A stretch of DNA of 64,000 bases from Alsobacter ponti (GCF_024294805.1 NZ_JANCLU010000005.1:124001-188000), one strand, 5' to 3'. Positions 28,335-39,893 are shown, counted from the stretch's first letter. Numbers and translations are program-made. Notes: generated by a model from the sequence alone, not told the origin.

Positions 28335-30413
28335 TCACTCGGCCGCCAGGGGCACGGCCCCCTTCGCGAGGGCCGAACATTCGGCCATGACCGCGGACGC
28401 GCGCGCGATCGGGTTGGTCAGATAGAGGTCCTCGACCGCGCCGCGGAACGGCCCGCGCGGCAGCGCGCCGCCGACCTCGGCCAGCGCGGCCAGCCCGGAC
28501 GCGTCGGCCGGCGCGACCGTGTCGATCGACGCGAAGTGCGGGTGGGCCTCGTAGAGCGCCTTGCGCAGCTGCTGCAGCGAGTCGAAGGCCAGCCTCGCGC
28601 CGAGCACGTCGGAGAGCGCGCGCAGGATGGCCCAGTCCTCGCGGGCGTCGCCCGGCGGGAAACCGGCGCGGTTGCCGAGCTGGACGCGGCCTTCCGTGTT
28701 GACGTAGCTGCCGGCCTTCTCGGTGTAGGCCGCGCCCGGAAGGATGACGTCGGCGCGGTGCGCGCCGCGGTCGCCGTGCGTGCCCTGGTAGACGACGAAG
28801 GCGCCCGGCTCAACCGCGATCTCGTCCGCCCCGAGCAGGAACACCACGTCGAGCGCGCCCGCCTTCGCCATCGCCGCCGCGTCGAGGCCGCCCTGCCCCG
28901 GCACGAGGCCGAGATCGAGCGCGCCGACCCGCGCGGCCGCGGTGTGCAGCACGCTGAAACCGTTCCAGCCGTCCTTGACCGCGCCGACCGCGAGCGCCGC
29001 CTTGGCGGCGAGCGAGAGCACGGCGAGCCCGCCCTCCCCGCTGATGGCGCCCTGGCCGACCACGATCAGCGGCTTCTGCGCCGCCTTCAGCACGCCGGCG
29101 AACGAGTGCGCGCCCGAGGCGATCTCGGCCAGCGTCTCCGCGCCCGCGCCGAGCGCCTGCGTGTCGTAGGTGAGGTCGGCGTTCTCGCCGATCACGCCGA
29201 CCTGCAGCTGGCCCATCCGCCAGCGCTTGCGAATGCGCGCGTTCAGAACCGGGGCTTCGCGCCGCGGGTTCGTCCCGACGAGCAGGATGGCGTCCGCCTC
29301 CTCGATGCCGACGATGGAGGCGTTGAACAGGTAGGAGGCGCGGCCGAAGCGCGGATCGAGCGCCGTTCCGTCCTGCCGTCCGTCGATGTTGGCGCTGCCG
29401 AGCTTGTCGGCCAGGGCCTTGAGCGCGAACATCTCCTCGACGGACGCGAGATCGCCGGCGATGAAGCCGACGCGCTCAGGGCGAGCCGACTTGACGCGCG
29501 CCGCGATGGCGGCGAAGGCCTCGGCCCAGGAGGCAGGCCGCAGCCGACCGTTCTCGCGCACATAAGGCCGGTCCAGGCGCTGCGTCTTCAACCCGTCCCA
29601 GATGAAGCGGGTCTTATCGGAGATCCACTCCTCGTTCACCGCCTCGTGCAGGCGGGGCAGGATGCGCATCACCTCGCGGCCGCGCGCGTCGACGCGGATG
29701 TTGGAGCCGACCGCGTCCATCACGTCGACCGACTCGGTCTTCGAGAGCTCCCACGGGCGCGCCTTGAAGGCGTAGGGCTTGGAGGTCAGCGCGCCGACCG
29801 GGCACAGGTCGATGACGTTGCCCTGCAGCTCGGAGCGCATGGCGTTCTCGAGGTAGGAGGTGATCTCCATGTCCTCGCCGCGGCCGATGGCGCCGAGGTC
29901 GGCGACGCCGGCGACCTCCGTCGTGAAGCGGACGCAGCGCGTGCACTGGATGCAGCGGTTCATCTGCGTCTTGACCAGCGGGCCGATATACTTGTCCTCG
30001 ACGGCGCGCTTGTTCTCGGCGAAGCGCGAGGAGTCGACGCCGTAGGCCATCGCCTGGTCCTGCAGGTCGCACTCGCCGCCCTGGTCGCAGATCGGGCAAT
30101 CCAGCGGGTGGTTGATGAGCAGGAACTCCATCACCCCTTCGCGGGCCTTCTTGACCATCGGCGAGCGGGTCGAGATGACGGGCGGCTCGCCGTTCGGGCC
30201 GGGGCGGCAGTCGCGCACGCCCCAGGCGCAGGACGCGACGGGCTTGGGCGCGCCTTTCACCTCGACGAGGCACATGCGGCAATTGCCGGCGATCGACAGG
30301 CGCTCGTGGAAGCAGAAGCGCGGCACCTCCGCCCCGGCCTGTTCGCAGGCTTGGAGCAGCGTGTAGTCGGCCGGGACGTCAACCTCGATGCCGTCGACGA
30401 TGAGCTTGGTCAT
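28335..30413 (-). CDS. nuoG: NADH-quinone oxidoreductase subunit G
   Basis: A 692-residue subunit with the N-terminal iron-sulfur domain ([20 protein letters not shown] for the [2Fe-2S] cluster, [20 protein letters not shown], and [14 protein letters not shown] for [4Fe-4S]) followed by a molybdopterin-oxidoreductase-like domain without cofactor. Length is normal for the alphaproteobacterial form, shorter than in E. coli. Confidence 0.96.
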   Translation of the reverse strand: MTKLIVDGIEVDVPADYTLLQACEQAGAEVPRFCFHERLSIAGNCRMCLVEVKGAPKPVASCAWGVRDCRPGPNGEPPVISTRSPMVKKAREGVMEFLLINHPLDCPICDQGGECDLQDQAMAYGVDSSRFAENKRAVEDKYIGPLVKTQMNRCIQCTRCVRFTTEVAGVADLGAIGRGEDMEITSYLENAMRSELQGNVIDLCPVGALTSKPYAFKARPWELSKTESVDVMDAVGSNIRVDARGREVMRILPRLHEAVNEEWISDKTRFIWDGLKTQRLDRPYVRENGRLRPASWAEAFAAIAARVKSARPERVGFIAGDLASVEEMFALKALADKLGSANIDGRQDGTALDPRFGRASYLFNASIVGIEEADAILLVGTNPRREAPVLNARIRKRWRMGQLQVGVIGENADLTYDTQALGAGAETLAEIASGAHSFAGVLKAAQKPLIVVGQGAISGEGGLAVLSLAAKAALAVGAVKDGWNGFSVLHTAAARVGALDLGLVPGQGGLDAAAMAKAGALDVVFLLGADEIAVEPGAFVVYQGTHGDRGAHRADVILPGAAYTEKAGSYVNTEGRVQLGNRAGFPPGDAREDWAILRALSDVLGARLAFDSLQQLRKALYEAHPHFASIDTVAPADASGLAALAEVGGALPRGPFRGAVEDLYLTNPIARASAVMAECSALAKGAVPLAAE

Positions 30414-30425
30414 CGGTGTTCTCTC

Positions 30426-31741
<1,316 letters not shown>

Positions 31742-31742
<1 letters not shown>

Positions 31743-32671
31743 CAGCCCTTCGACTCGTCGGACTTGCCGGTCTCCGCCTTGGCGTCCTTCAGCTTGGACG
31801 TCGGCTTGTCGGAGAGCTTCTTGGCGGGATCGGCGGCCTTGGCGCGCTCGGTCGGGGCCACCGGGGCCTTGCCGGCGGCGACGCGGTCGGCCGGCGTGTC
31901 GGCGGCGGCCTGCTGCGGCCGCGTGGCGTCGGGCTTGCCGGGGCGAGGCTCGGCCGCGGCCTGCGCGGCGAGCGCGCGGTCGGCGGCCTCCTTGTCGGCG
32001 GCGGCCTGGCGCGCGCGGGCTTCCTCTTCCTCGAAGCGCTTCTTCCACGCCCCGACGACCGAGCCGTCGTAGAGCGCGGGATCCTGGAGCGTCTTGACCG
32101 CGCTCTCCGGCTCTGAGGCGTGGCGGCCGTTCTGGGGCCCCTTCTGGACGGGGCGGCCAGCGGCGAGGTCGTCGAGCAGCTTGTTGAAGCTCTCGGGCGT
32201 CAGGTCCTCGTAGTAGTCGTTGTTGATCTGCACCATCGGGGCGTTGCAGCACGCGCCGAGGCACTCGACCTCCAGCCAGGAGAACATGCCGTCCGCCGTC
32301 ACCGTGCTCTGCTCGCCGATGCGGCTCTTGCATACCGCGACGATGTCGTCCGCGCCGCGCAGCCGGCACGGCGTGGTGCCGCACAGCTGGATGAAGTAGC
32401 GGCCGACCGGCGACAGGTTGAACATGGTGTAGAAGGTCGCGACTTCGAGCACCCGGATCACCGGCATGTCGAGCATCTTCGCGACGTACTCGATGGCCGC
32501 CCTCGGCAGCCAGTAGTCGTGCTGCTCCTGCGCCCGCCACAACAACGGGATCACGGCGGAGGCCTGGCGGCCGGCCGGGAACTTGGCGATCTGCGTCTGC
32601 GCCCAGGCCAGGTTCTCCGGCGAGAAGGCGAAGCTCTCGGGCTGCTGCGCAGCTAGGCGTCTGACTGACAT
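31742..32671 (-). CDS. nuoE: NADH-quinone oxidoreductase subunit E with long C-terminal tail
   Basis: A 309-residue protein. Residues 1 to about 170 are the normal thioredoxin-like subunit with the N1a ligands in [14 protein letters not shown] and [14 protein letters not shown]. After that comes a roughly 135-residue tail, first helical and charged ([20 protein letters not shown]) and then Ala/Pro/Lys-rich and probably disordered, ending in TGKSDESKG. Similar tails occur in some rhizobial NuoE proteins, but this one nearly doubles the core. The nuoE stop overlaps nuoF. Confidence 0.95.
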
Positions 32672-32716
32672 GTCGTCCTCATTCCGGCCCGGCCGGGTTC
32701 AACCGGCGGGCGAGCA

Positions 32717-33907
32717 TCAGCGGTCTACCTCGCCGAACACGATGTCGAGCGATCCCAGGATCGCCGAGACGTCGGCCAGCATGTGGCCCCGGTTCATGTG
32801 ATCCATCGCCTGCAGATGGGCGAAGCCGGGAGCGCGGATCTTGCAGCGATAGGGCTTGTTGGTGCCGTCCGAGACCAGGTACACGCCGAACTCGCCCTTC
32901 GGCGCCTCGACGGCGGCGTACACGTCGCCTTCCGGCACGTGGAAGCCCTCGGTGTAGAGCTTGAAGTGGTGGATGAGCGCTTCCATCGAGCGCTTCATCT
33001 CGCCCCGGCGCGGCGGGGCGATCTTGCCGTCGTCGGTCTGCACGGGCCCCTGCCCGCCCGGCGAGCGCAGCCGCTCGAGGCACTGCTTCATGATGCGGAC
33101 CGACTGCCGCATTTCTTCCATGCGGATCAGCTGCCGGTCGTAGTTGTCGCCGTTCTTGCCGACCGGGATGTCGAACTCCAGCTCCTCGTAGCACTCGTAG
33201 GGCTGCGCCTTGCGCAGGTCCCACGCCGCCCCGGAGCCGCGCACCATCACGCCCGAGAAGCCCCAGGCCCAGCACTCGTCGAGCGGAATGACGCCGATGT
33301 CGACGTTGCGCTGCTTGAAGATGCGGTTGCCCATGACGAGCTCGTCGAGGTCGTCGAGCACCTTCAGGAACGGGTCGCAGAAGTTCCAGATGTCGTCGAG
33401 CAGCTTCGGCGCGAGGTCGAGCCGCACGCCGCCCGGCCGGAAATACGCCGCGTGCATGCGCGAGCCCGAGGCGTGCTCGTAGAAGATCATCAGCTTCTCG
33501 CGCTCCTCGAAGCCCCACAGGGGCGGCGTGAGCGCGCCGACGTCCATCGCCTGGGTCGTCACGTTGAGCAGGTGCGACAGCAGCCGGCCGATCTCGGAAT
33601 AGAGCACGCGGATGAGCTGCGCGCGCTTGGGAACCTCGATGCCCAGCAGCTTTTCGACGGCCAGACAGTAGGCGTGTTCCTGGTTCATCGGCGCGACATA
33701 GTCGAGCCGGTCGAAATAGGGCAGCGCCTGGATGTAGGTCTTCGCCTCGATCAGCTTCTCGGTGCCGCGATGCAGCAGGCCGATATGCGGGTCGACGCGC
33801 TCGACCACCTCGCCGTCCAGCTCAAGCACGAGGCGCAAAACGCCGTGCGCCGCAGGATGTTGCGGGCCGAAGTTGATGGAGAAGTTGCGGACCGATTGTT
33901 CAGCCAT
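32717..33907 (-). CDS. nuoD: NADH-quinone oxidoreductase subunit D
   Basis: A 396-residue 49-kDa type subunit lining the quinone site. It opens with [20 protein letters not shown] (the conserved His-bearing loop at the quinone pocket) and has [16 protein letters not shown] and the C-terminal [12 protein letters not shown]. It is separate from nuoC, unlike the fused nuoCD of enterobacteria. Confidence 0.96.
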   Translation of the reverse strand: MAEQSVRNFSINFGPQHPAAHGVLRLVLELDGEVVERVDPHIGLLHRGTEKLIEAKTYIQALPYFDRLDYVAPMNQEHAYCLAVEKLLGIEVPKRAQLIRVLYSEIGRLLSHLLNVTTQAMDVGALTPPLWGFEEREKLMIFYEHASGSRMHAAYFRPGGVRLDLAPKLLDDIWNFCDPFLKVLDDLDELVMGNRIFKQRNVDIGVIPLDECWAWGFSGVMVRGSGAAWDLRKAQPYECYEELEFDIPVGKNGDNYDRQLIRMEEMRQSVRIMKQCLERLRSPGGQGPVQTDDGKIAPPRRGEMKRSMEALIHHFKLYTEGFHVPEGDVYAAVEAPKGEFGVYLVSDGTNKPYRCKIRAPGFAHLQAMDHMNRGHMLADVSAILGSLDIVFGEVDR

Positions 33908-33928
33908 GGGGTGTCCTCGACCGTCCGC

Positions 33929-34528
33929 TCACTGTGCCTTCTCGTCGCCCGGGAGCACGTAATCCGTGCCCTCCCACGGCGAGAGGAAGTCGAACTGCCT
34001 GAATTCCTGGGTGAGCCTCACGGGCTCGTAGATGACGCGCTTCTGCTCGTCGTCGTAGCGCACCTCGACGAAGCCGGTCAGCGGGAAGTCCTTGCGCAGC
34101 GGGTGCCCCTCGAAGCCGTAGTCGGTGAGGATGCGGCGCAGGTCCGGATGGCCCGAGAACAGGATGCCGTAGAGGTCGTACGCCTCGCGCTCGAACCAGT
34201 TGGAGGCCGGGAACACGCCGATCGTCGAGGGCACCGGCGTGGCCTCGTCCGTCTGCACCTTGATGCGGATGCGGCGGTTGAACTTCGGCGACAGCAGGTG
34301 CCACACCACGTCGAAGCGCTTGGGCCGCTTCGGATAGTCGACGCCGGCGAGGTCGGTGAAATTGACGAAGAGGAAGCGCGGGTCGTCGCGCAGCGTCGTC
34401 AGCACCTTGACGATGTCGGCGGCCTCGGCGTGGATCGTCAGCTCGCCGAGCGCGACCGTGAAGCCGGTGACGGCGCCGGGCAGCGCGCCGGCGATGGTTT
34501 CGCCGAGTTCGGTCAGGGTCTGATCCAT
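33929..34528 (-). CDS. nuoC: NADH-quinone oxidoreductase subunit C
   Basis: A 199-residue 30-kDa type subunit. The family signature is [20 protein letters not shown] followed by [20 protein letters not shown]. The start at 34528 gives [18 protein letters not shown]; 29 further upstream codons in frame are Arg/Pro-rich and unlikely to be translated. It lies 21 bases from nuoD and 90 from nuoB. Confidence 0.95.
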   Translation of the reverse strand: MDQTLTELGETIAGALPGAVTGFTVALGELTIHAEAADIVKVLTTLRDDPRFLFVNFTDLAGVDYPKRPKRFDVVWHLLSPKFNRRIRIKVQTDEATPVPSTIGVFPASNWFEREAYDLYGILFSGHPDLRRILTDYGFEGHPLRKDFPLTGFVEVRYDDEQKRVIYEPVRLTQEFRQFDFLSPWEGTDYVLPGDEKAQ

Positions 34529-34618
34529 GGCGAACGATCTTCTTTCGTCAGTCGAAATCGGCGCGCGACACGGCGCCCTCACGGAAGGAGCGGTCCGGCC
34601 CGGCCGAACCGCCAAAGG

Positions 34619-35203
34619 TCAGCGCTCGATCGTGCCCACGCGGCGGATCTTCTTCTGCAGCAGCAGCACCCCGTAGAGGAGCGCCTCCGCCGTCGGAGGA
34701 CAGCCGGGCACGTAGACGTCGATCGGCACGATGCGGTCGCAGCCGCGCACGACCGAGTAGGAATAGTGGTAGTAGCCGCCGCCGTTGGCGCACGACCCCA
34801 TCGAGATGACGTAGCGCGGCTCGGGCATCTGGTCGTAGACCTTGCGCAGCGCGGGGGCCATCTTGTTGGTCAGCGTGCCGGCGACGATCATCACATCCGA
34901 CTGGCGCGGCGAGGCGCGCGGCGCGAAGCCGAAGCGCTCGACGTCGTAGCGCGGCATCGACAGCTGCATCATCTCCACGGCGCAGCACGCCAGGCCGAAC
35001 GTCATCCACATCAGCGAGCCGGTGCGCGCCCACTGGATGAGGTCGTCCGTGGTGGTGACGATGAAGCCCTTGTCGCCCAGCTCGGCGTTGACGTCGGTGA
35101 AGAACGGGTCGTTCGCGCCCACGGGCTTGCCCGTGGAGGGATCGATGATCCCGCGCGGCGCGGGGGCGACCAGCGTGCCCGTGCCTTCGGCGGTCAGTCC
35201 CAT
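34619..35203 (-). CDS. nuoB: NADH-quinone oxidoreductase subunit B
   Basis: A 194-residue subunit holding cluster N2. Ligand cysteines are in [25 protein letters not shown] and [15 protein letters not shown]. The start overlaps the end of nuoA by ten bases, so the two are translationally coupled. Confidence 0.96.
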   Translation of the reverse strand: MGLTAEGTGTLVAPAPRGIIDPSTGKPVGANDPFFTDVNAELGDKGFIVTTTDDLIQWARTGSLMWMTFGLACCAVEMMQLSMPRYDVERFGFAPRASPRQSDVMIVAGTLTNKMAPALRKVYDQMPEPRYVISMGSCANGGGYYHYSYSVVRGCDRIVPIDVYVPGCPPTAEALLYGVLLLQKKIRRVGTIER

Positions 35204-35559
35204 TCCAGAGCTCCCTTTTTCCACTCGTACACGAAGCCGATGGTGAGCACGCCGAGGAACGCCATCATGGACCAGAACCCGAACAAGCCGACCTCCTTGA
35301 AGGCGACCGCCCAGGGAAACAGGAACGCGACCTCGAGGTCGAAGATGATGAACAGGATCGAAACGAGGTAGAACCGCACGTCGAACTTCATGCGCGCGTC
35401 GTCGAAGGCGTTGAAGCCGCACTCGTAAGCCGACAGCTTTTCCGCGTCCGGACGGGAATAGGCCACGATGAAGGGCGCGACCATCAGGGCGAGCGCGATG
35501 AACAGCGCGACACCCATGAAGATCACGAGCGGCAGATAGTCTTTCAGTAGCTCGGACAT
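35194..35559 (-). CDS. nuoA: NADH-quinone oxidoreductase subunit A
   Basis: A 121-residue three-helix subunit, first gene of the nuo operon. Seen are [20 protein letters not shown] (conserved loop with the quinone-site cysteine) and [15 protein letters not shown]. The ATG at 35559 has GGAG five bases upstream. Confidence 0.96.
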   Translation of the reverse strand: MSELLKDYLPLVIFMGVALFIALALMVAPFIVAYSRPDAEKLSAYECGFNAFDDARMKFDVRFYLVSILFIIFDLEVAFLFPWAVAFKEVGLFGFWSMMAFLGVLTIGFVYEWKKGALEWD

Positions 35560-35888
35560 CTGAACTCCGATCCTCGGGAAACCCCTCGGAACATGCCGGC
35601 GGGCCCAATGGAACCGCCTTCGACGAAATTCGGCTGGAAGGACCGGAGGCGCCGCGGGAATCGCGGGTTTTCGGCGGTGTTTCGAGCCCTTTTCCGAATA
35701 TCGCGCGAGGCTTATCGCAGCGCACCGGCCGACGCAAGACGGCAAGAGGTCCTAGTTCGCGCGGCGAAGCCCGGCCTCGGCCGGTGCGGGCCGCCCGCCG
35801 GCCCCGCCGCCAAGCTTCCGCTTCAACTCGCCCTCGACGCGGGCCGACCGTTTGGCCATAGTCCGCCTCCTTCCAGGGAGCGAAACTC
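35560..35888. promoter_or_regulatory. Divergent intergenic region nuoA / SDR
   Basis: The 329 bases between two divergent starts must hold the nuo operon promoter (minus strand) and that of the SDR gene (plus strand). On the minus strand, TTGCGT and GATAAG with a 15-base gap is the best promoter-like pair, but it is weak. On the plus strand only the GGGAG ribosome-binding site at 35876-35880 is clear. No gene is visible. Confidence 0.4.
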
Positions 35889-36644
35889 ATGGCCAACAGG
35901 ATCGATCTACAAGGGCGGGTCGCCGTCGTCACCGGCGCGGCGCAGGGAATCGGCTACGCGGTGGCGAGCCGGCTGGCCGATTCGGGCGCGACCCTGGCGC
36001 TGTGGGACCGCGACGCCGCGCTCGTGGCCGAAGCCGCCAAGTCCCTGGAAGGCAAGGGAAAAGTCATCGCCGTGACGTGCGAGCAGGCGGACGCGGCGTC
36101 GGTCGCCGAGGCGGCGCGGCGCACCGAGGCGGAGCTGGGGCGCATCGACATCCTGGTCAACAACGCCGGCATCTCCGGCCCGACCATGCCGGTGGTGGAC
36201 TACCCGCTGGACGAGTGGCGGCGCATCGTCGACATCGACCTCAACGGCGTCTTCTACTGCTGCAAGGCGGTGGTGCCGGGGATGATCGCCCGCAATTACG
36301 GGAGGATCGTCAACGTCGCCTCGATCGCCGGCAAGGAGGGCAACCCCAACGCCGCCGCCTATTCCGCCGCCAAGGCGGGCGTGATCGCGCTTACGAAGTC
36401 GCTGGGAAAAGAGTTGGCCGGCAAGGACATAGCGGTCAACTGCGTCACTCCGGCGGCGGCCAAGACCAAGATCTTCGACCAGATCAGCCAGCAGCATATC
36501 GACTACATGCTGTCGCGGATTCCGCGCGGGCGGTTCCTCAAGGTGGAGGAGGCGGCGGCGATGATCGCCTTCCTGGTGAGCGAGGACAACTCGTTCACGA
36601 CCGGCGCGGTGTTCGACCTGTCGGGCGGACGCGCCACCTACTGA
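35889..36644 (+). CDS. SDR family NAD(P)-dependent oxidoreductase (FabG-like)
   Basis: A 251-residue classical short-chain dehydrogenase. The cofactor loop is [14 protein letters not shown], then [12 protein letters not shown], the catalytic serine in [11 protein letters not shown] and YxxxK in [13 protein letters not shown]. The acidic residue after beta-2 (LALWDRD) favours NAD(H) over NADP(H). The C-terminus [17 protein letters not shown] resembles sugar-acid dehydrogenases such as keto-deoxy-rhamnonate/fuconate dehydrogenases as much as fatty-acid FabG. It stands alone, so no pathway can be assigned. Confidence 0.9.
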   Translation: MANRIDLQGRVAVVTGAAQGIGYAVASRLADSGATLALWDRDAALVAEAAKSLEGKGKVIAVTCEQADAASVAEAARRTEAELGRIDILVNNAGISGPTMPVVDYPLDEWRRIVDIDLNGVFYCCKAVVPGMIARNYGRIVNVASIAGKEGNPNAAAYSAAKAGVIALTKSLGKELAGKDIAVNCVTPAAAKTKIFDQISQQHIDYMLSRIPRGRFLKVEEAAAMIAFLVSEDNSFTTGAVFDLSGGRATY

Positions 36645-36653
36645 GGGTTGCGG

Positions 36654-36679
36654 GCGGGCGGGCCGCGCGGCCCGCCCGC
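36654..36679. terminator. Perfect GC palindrome at convergent gene ends
   Basis: A 26-base perfect palindrome centred between 36666 and 36667 (arms GCGGGCGGGCCGC), 10 bases after the SDR stop. It could form a very stable hairpin and act as a transcription end or mRNA 3' protection site, but no T-run follows on either strand. Confidence 0.45.
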
Positions 36680-36818
36680 GCCGTGCGATTCCGACGTCGT
36701 CCGTCCCGAACACGCGCTCTTCCGGCCGAAATCCGGCGTGGAACACCGCCGCGATTCGATGGAGGCCCGGCCGTTTCCGCGAAGACTACGTGTTCCGGCC
36801 GTTTTCGACCCGAACAAC

Positions 36819-37277
36819 TCAGACGGCGAGCGCACCGCCAGCCGGGGCTCCCGGCGCGGGCGTGGCGCCCGGCGGCGAATGCGGCTCGAACACGGCCGCG
36901 AGGCGCTGCCACAGCACCTTGGGCGAGAACGGCTTGCGCAGCACCATCAGGATGCCGCGCGCCGCCGCCTGCTCCATCAGCCGGGGCGTCGGCCGCGAGG
37001 TCATCAGCACGATGGGCGTGCGGCCGAAGGCGCCGGTGTCGGGGCTGCGGATCATGTCGATGAGGTCGGGCCCGTCGAGGACGGGCAGGTCCCAGTCCAT
37101 CACGATCAGCTCCGGCCGGAACTGCCCCAGCTTGATCAGCAGGTCGCCGCCGTCGGCGGATTCGACCACCTGCCGGATGCCCGACTGAATCAGCATGGCG
37201 CGCACGGTGCGGCGCACGAAGGCGCTCTCGTCCGCGAGCAGCACGGGAACGTTGGGCAGTTGGAGCGGCTTCAGCAT
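36819..37277 (-). CDS. Single-domain response regulator (CheY-like receiver)
   Basis: A 152-residue protein consisting of one receiver domain plus a short Pro/Ala tail. The acidic pair is Asp16-Glu17 (LLADESAFVRR), the phospho-acceptor is Asp61 (VMDWDLPVLDGPDLI), and the conserved Thr/Ser and Lys are in IVLMTSRPTP and VLRKPFSPKV. No output domain and no adjacent kinase are present. The ATG at 37277 gives a family-like start; an in-frame ATG at 37328 would add 17 residues and would put the 13-base palindrome at 37301-37313 inside the gene. Confidence 0.88.
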   Translation of the reverse strand: MLKPLQLPNVPVLLADESAFVRRTVRAMLIQSGIRQVVESADGGDLLIKLGQFRPELIVMDWDLPVLDGPDLIDMIRSPDTGAFGRTPIVLMTSRPTPRLMEQAAARGILMVLRKPFSPKVLWQRLAAVFEPHSPPGATPAPGAPAGGALAV

Positions 37278-37300
37278 GGCGGACCTGGGGGACGGACTGT

Positions 37301-37313
37301 GTGACACTGTCAC
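37301..37313. promoter_or_regulatory. 13-base palindrome upstream of the response regulator
   Basis: GTGACA-C-TGTCAC is a perfect inverted repeat 23 bases before the preferred start of the receiver gene. It could be an operator for a dimeric regulator. Its position also argues for the downstream start codon. Confidence 0.4.
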
Positions 37314-37528
37314 GTCCGGAGTTACCATTTACTAAAGCTGCGGCCGCGCTTTTGACCCTTCCGGGTCCGATCCGGTTTCGCCTTTCGTCGGCCTCCCCGG
37401 CCTCGCCGCCGCGCGCCCGGCTTGCCGCCGCGGGTGGCCCGGCCTCCGGGTTGAGGGACTCGCGCGCCGAAGTCATCGCATGGCTCAAAACGTTGTGAGT
37501 CGGCCTCTCACAGTGGGGCGCGCTCACC

Positions 37529-37978
37529 TCATGCGAGGTACTTTGCCTTCCACTTTTTGTAGCGGTCCACCCAGCCCCATTCGTTGGTCATCATCACAAT
37601 CCAGAATAGAATCGAAGCTGCGGCAGGCCACAAGAAAGACCAGTAACTGTTCCGTATTATCAAGTTTTGTTTTTCATTGTATCTGAAATCATATCGATTA
37701 CCAATTATAAGAAATGGGTTTTCTGTATTGTAATTCGTCGATTTTTTGATGTCTTTATACCAATAATATTCGATTTTGTAAGTGTACCATCTGTTTTTGT
37801 ACGAACTTTTGTCGTATCGACTATTTCGCTCCAGAATTGTGAACTCAACCAACGGCCAGTCTTTGCTATCCCAGTATTTCATAGCATCGATGAAGCCCAT
37901 GAAGAGACACATAAATGCGAAAAACGCCGCCACATCGATTTGCGCCCGCCTGCGTTTCGCCTGATCGATCGAGTGCAT
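37529..37978 (-). CDS. DUF3592-like membrane protein in an AT-rich islet
   Basis: A 149-residue protein with a membrane helix near each end (AAFFAFMCLFMGFIDAMKYW and LWPAAASILFWIVMMTNEW) around a Tyr/Asn/Lys-rich periplasmic domain (DWPLVEFTILER; WYTYKIEYYWYKD). The plan, with a WPxV strand, Y-rich strands and a second helix, resembles DUF3592. Its base composition is far richer in A and T than every other gene here, with codons such as AAT, TAT, ATA and AAA, pointing to recent acquisition. The ATG at 37978 is used; a TTG four codons upstream is possible. No ribosome-binding site is obvious. Confidence 0.7.
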   Translation of the reverse strand: MHSIDQAKRRRAQIDVAAFFAFMCLFMGFIDAMKYWDSKDWPLVEFTILERNSRYDKSSYKNRWYTYKIEYYWYKDIKKSTNYNTENPFLIIGNRYDFRYNEKQNLIIRNSYWSFLWPAAASILFWIVMMTNEWGWVDRYKKWKAKYLA

Positions 37979-38306
37979 GCTACGTGCCAAGTATTGGATG
38001 AGCCGCGCGCACTCTAACCTTTTCCGCCCCGAATGTCAGGGTCCAAGCACCTCGCTATTGGGCGGGAGAACATCGCGCGCAGAGAGATAGACCTTTTTGG
38101 GTCCGGACCTCGCCTTTAGTCCTCTCGCCAGCCTTGCCCGCCCCGCGCACGACCGGGCGGCCCCCTGCCCGGCTCTGCCCGGCCCGCTCCCGCCCCTCCC
38201 CGCCCCGCATTGACGCGGGGCGGGCAAATGGGGCACTATTTCAGAATAAGAACTCAACTTCCGAAATTATGGAAGTCTTGAAGACCCCGATGAGGAGGAG
38301 TGGTCC
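37979..38306. other. Intergenic region upstream of the peptide ABC operon
   Basis: A 328-base gap. From about 38130 to 38225 it is a C-rich tract with repeated CCCGGC/GCCCGG units and an inverted repeat CGCCCCGC/GCGGGGCG near 38208-38224. It then changes abruptly to an AT-rich 60-base leader containing a palindrome and a strong GAGGAGGAG ribosome-binding site at 38292-38300. No gene is visible. Confidence 0.5.
38257..38276. promoter_or_regulatory. Palindromic operator-like site
   Basis: ACTTCC and GGAAGT form a perfect inverted repeat with the AT-rich spacer GAAATTAT, 30 bases before the ATG of the binding-protein gene. The position between promoter and start codon suggests repression of the operon. 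The regulator is not encoded in the window. Confidence 0.5.
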
Positions 38307-39860
38307 ATGATGGGTCGCGTCAATTCCGTGCGTCGCGCTTTGCTGGCGGGGACGGCCGCCATGGTCGGCGCCTTCGTCCTGCCGACGGGTTCCGTCGAGG
38401 CCCAGACCAAGGGCGGGGTCGTCAACGTGGCGACCGTCGGCGAGCCGCCCACGCTGGACCCGATGGTCTCCACCGCCGACCTCGTCGGCATCATCACGCA
38501 GCACTTCTACGAGACGCTGTTCACCTTCGACAAGAACTGGAAGGTGACCCCCCTCCTGGCCGAAACGATGCCCGAGATTTCGGCGGACGGGAAGGTCTAC
38601 ACCATCAAGCTGCGCCAGGGCGTCACCTTCCACGACGGCTCGACGATGACCTCGGAGGACGTCGTCGCCTCGCTGAAGCGCTGGATGGACCTCGCCTCGC
38701 GCGGCAAGCAGACCGCCGGCATTGTGGCCGGTGTCGAAGCCGTCGACGCCAACACGGTGCGGATGACGCTGAAGGAGCCCTACGCGCCGCTGCTGGCGCT
38801 GCTCGCCTTCAACAACTCCGCCGCCGTCATCATGCCGGCCAAGAAGATGGAAAACCCGCTGAAGGAGCCGGTCGGCACCGGCCCCTACAAGCTCAAGGAG
38901 CGCAAGGCGGACCAGTACATCCAGCTCGTGCGCCATGACGGCTACAAGTCCCGCTCGGGCGAGCCCGACGGCTATGGCGGCGCGCGCAAGCAGATCGTCG
39001 ACGAGATCCGCTTCGTCCCGGTGCCGGACGCCAACACCCGCATCGAGGGGGCGATCTCCGGCCAGTACGACTATGTCGACGCGCTGCCGGTCGAGGCCTT
39101 CTCCCGCCTGCAGGGCCAGAAGACGACGGAGCCGGTGCTGCTCAAGCCGTTCGGCTGGCCGGTGTTCGTGATGAACACGAAGCAGGGCATCATGTCGAAC
39201 CTCGACGCGCGGCTCGCCGTCCGCACGGCGCTGAGCGAGGAGGACATGCTGACCGCCGCCTTCGGCAGCAAGGACTTCTTCGCCCTCAACCCGGCGATGT
39301 TCCCCAAGGACTATATCTGGCACACCACAGCCGGCACGGAGGGCGCCTACAACCTCGCCGATCCGGAGAAGGCCAAGGCGCTGCTCAAGAAGGCGGGCTC
39401 CGAGGGCAAGCCGCTGCGCATCCTCACCAGCCGCCAGTACGAGTTCCACTACAAGATGGCGCAGGTGGCGGCCGAGTACCTCAAGCAGGCCGGCTTCGCG
39501 GTCGAGCTGATGGTGGTGGACTGGGCGACGCTGACCCAGCGGCGCACCGACCCCGCGCTGTGGGACATCTACATCACCCACTCGCCCTTCCTGCCCGAGC
39601 CCGCGCTGACCGGCTTGCTGTCGGAATCCTCCCCCGGCTGGTGGTCGACGCCTCTGCGCAAGAAGACGGTCGACGCCTTCAACTCGGAGCCCGACCCGGC
39701 CAAGCGCCCCGCTTTGTGGGCGGAAGTGCAGAAGGCGATCTACGCCGAGGTGCCCGGCATCAAGATCGGCGACTTCAACGCCCTCTCGGCCAAGTCGCCG
39801 AAGCTGGACGGGGTGGTCCCCGCGCCGTGGCCCTATTTCTGGAACGCCTCGATCAAGTAG
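38307..39860 (+). CDS. Peptide-type ABC transporter substrate-binding protein (SBP family 5)
   Basis: A 517-residue periplasmic binding protein of the DppA/OppA class. A signal peptide with RRALLAGTAAMVGAFVLP ends near residue 32 (VEAQ). The family signature follows: PPTLDPMVSTADLVGIITQH, LAETMPEISADGKVYTIKLR and VTFHDGSTMTSEDVVASLKR. A strong GAGGAGGAG site precedes the ATG. It leads an operon with two permeases, an amidohydrolase, two ATPases, RidA and a PLP enzyme, so its ligand is probably a small acylated amino compound rather than a general peptide. Confidence 0.93.
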   Translation: MMGRVNSVRRALLAGTAAMVGAFVLPTGSVEAQTKGGVVNVATVGEPPTLDPMVSTADLVGIITQHFYETLFTFDKNWKVTPLLAETMPEISADGKVYTIKLRQGVTFHDGSTMTSEDVVASLKRWMDLASRGKQTAGIVAGVEAVDANTVRMTLKEPYAPLLALLAFNNSAAVIMPAKKMENPLKEPVGTGPYKLKERKADQYIQLVRHDGYKSRSGEPDGYGGARKQIVDEIRFVPVPDANTRIEGAISGQYDYVDALPVEAFSRLQGQKTTEPVLLKPFGWPVFVMNTKQGIMSNLDARLAVRTALSEEDMLTAAFGSKDFFALNPAMFPKDYIWHTTAGTEGAYNLADPEKAKALLKKAGSEGKPLRILTSRQYEFHYKMAQVAAEYLKQAGFAVELMVVDWATLTQRRTDPALWDIYITHSPFLPEPALTGLLSESSPGWWSTPLRKKTVDAFNSEPDPAKRPALWAEVQKAIYAEVPGIKIGDFNALSAKSPKLDGVVPAPWPYFWNASIK

Positions 39861-39871
39861 GCGCAGCCTTA

Positions 39872-39893
39872 GGGGGAGCGTCCGCGCTCCCCC
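39872..39893 (+). repeat. Stem-loop after the binding-protein gene
   Basis: GGGGGAGCG-TCCG-CGCTCCCCC, a 9-bp perfect stem 12 bases after the binding-protein stop and 25 before the permease start. It probably protects the upstream message, or partly terminates, to keep permease levels lower. The following bases are C-rich, not T-rich. Confidence 0.6.

Noticed and set aside
35889-36644. FabG fatty-acid reductase assignment
   Set aside because: No fatty-acid synthesis genes adjoin it, and the acidic residue after beta-2 and the C-terminal SGGRATY ending fit NAD-dependent sugar-acid dehydrogenases equally well.
36700-36810. Imperfect inverted repeat (GAACACGCG...ACGTGTTCCGG) downstream of the SDR gene
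   Set aside because: The arms match only partly, and GC-rich sequence gives such matches by chance; only the perfect 26-base palindrome nearby was kept.
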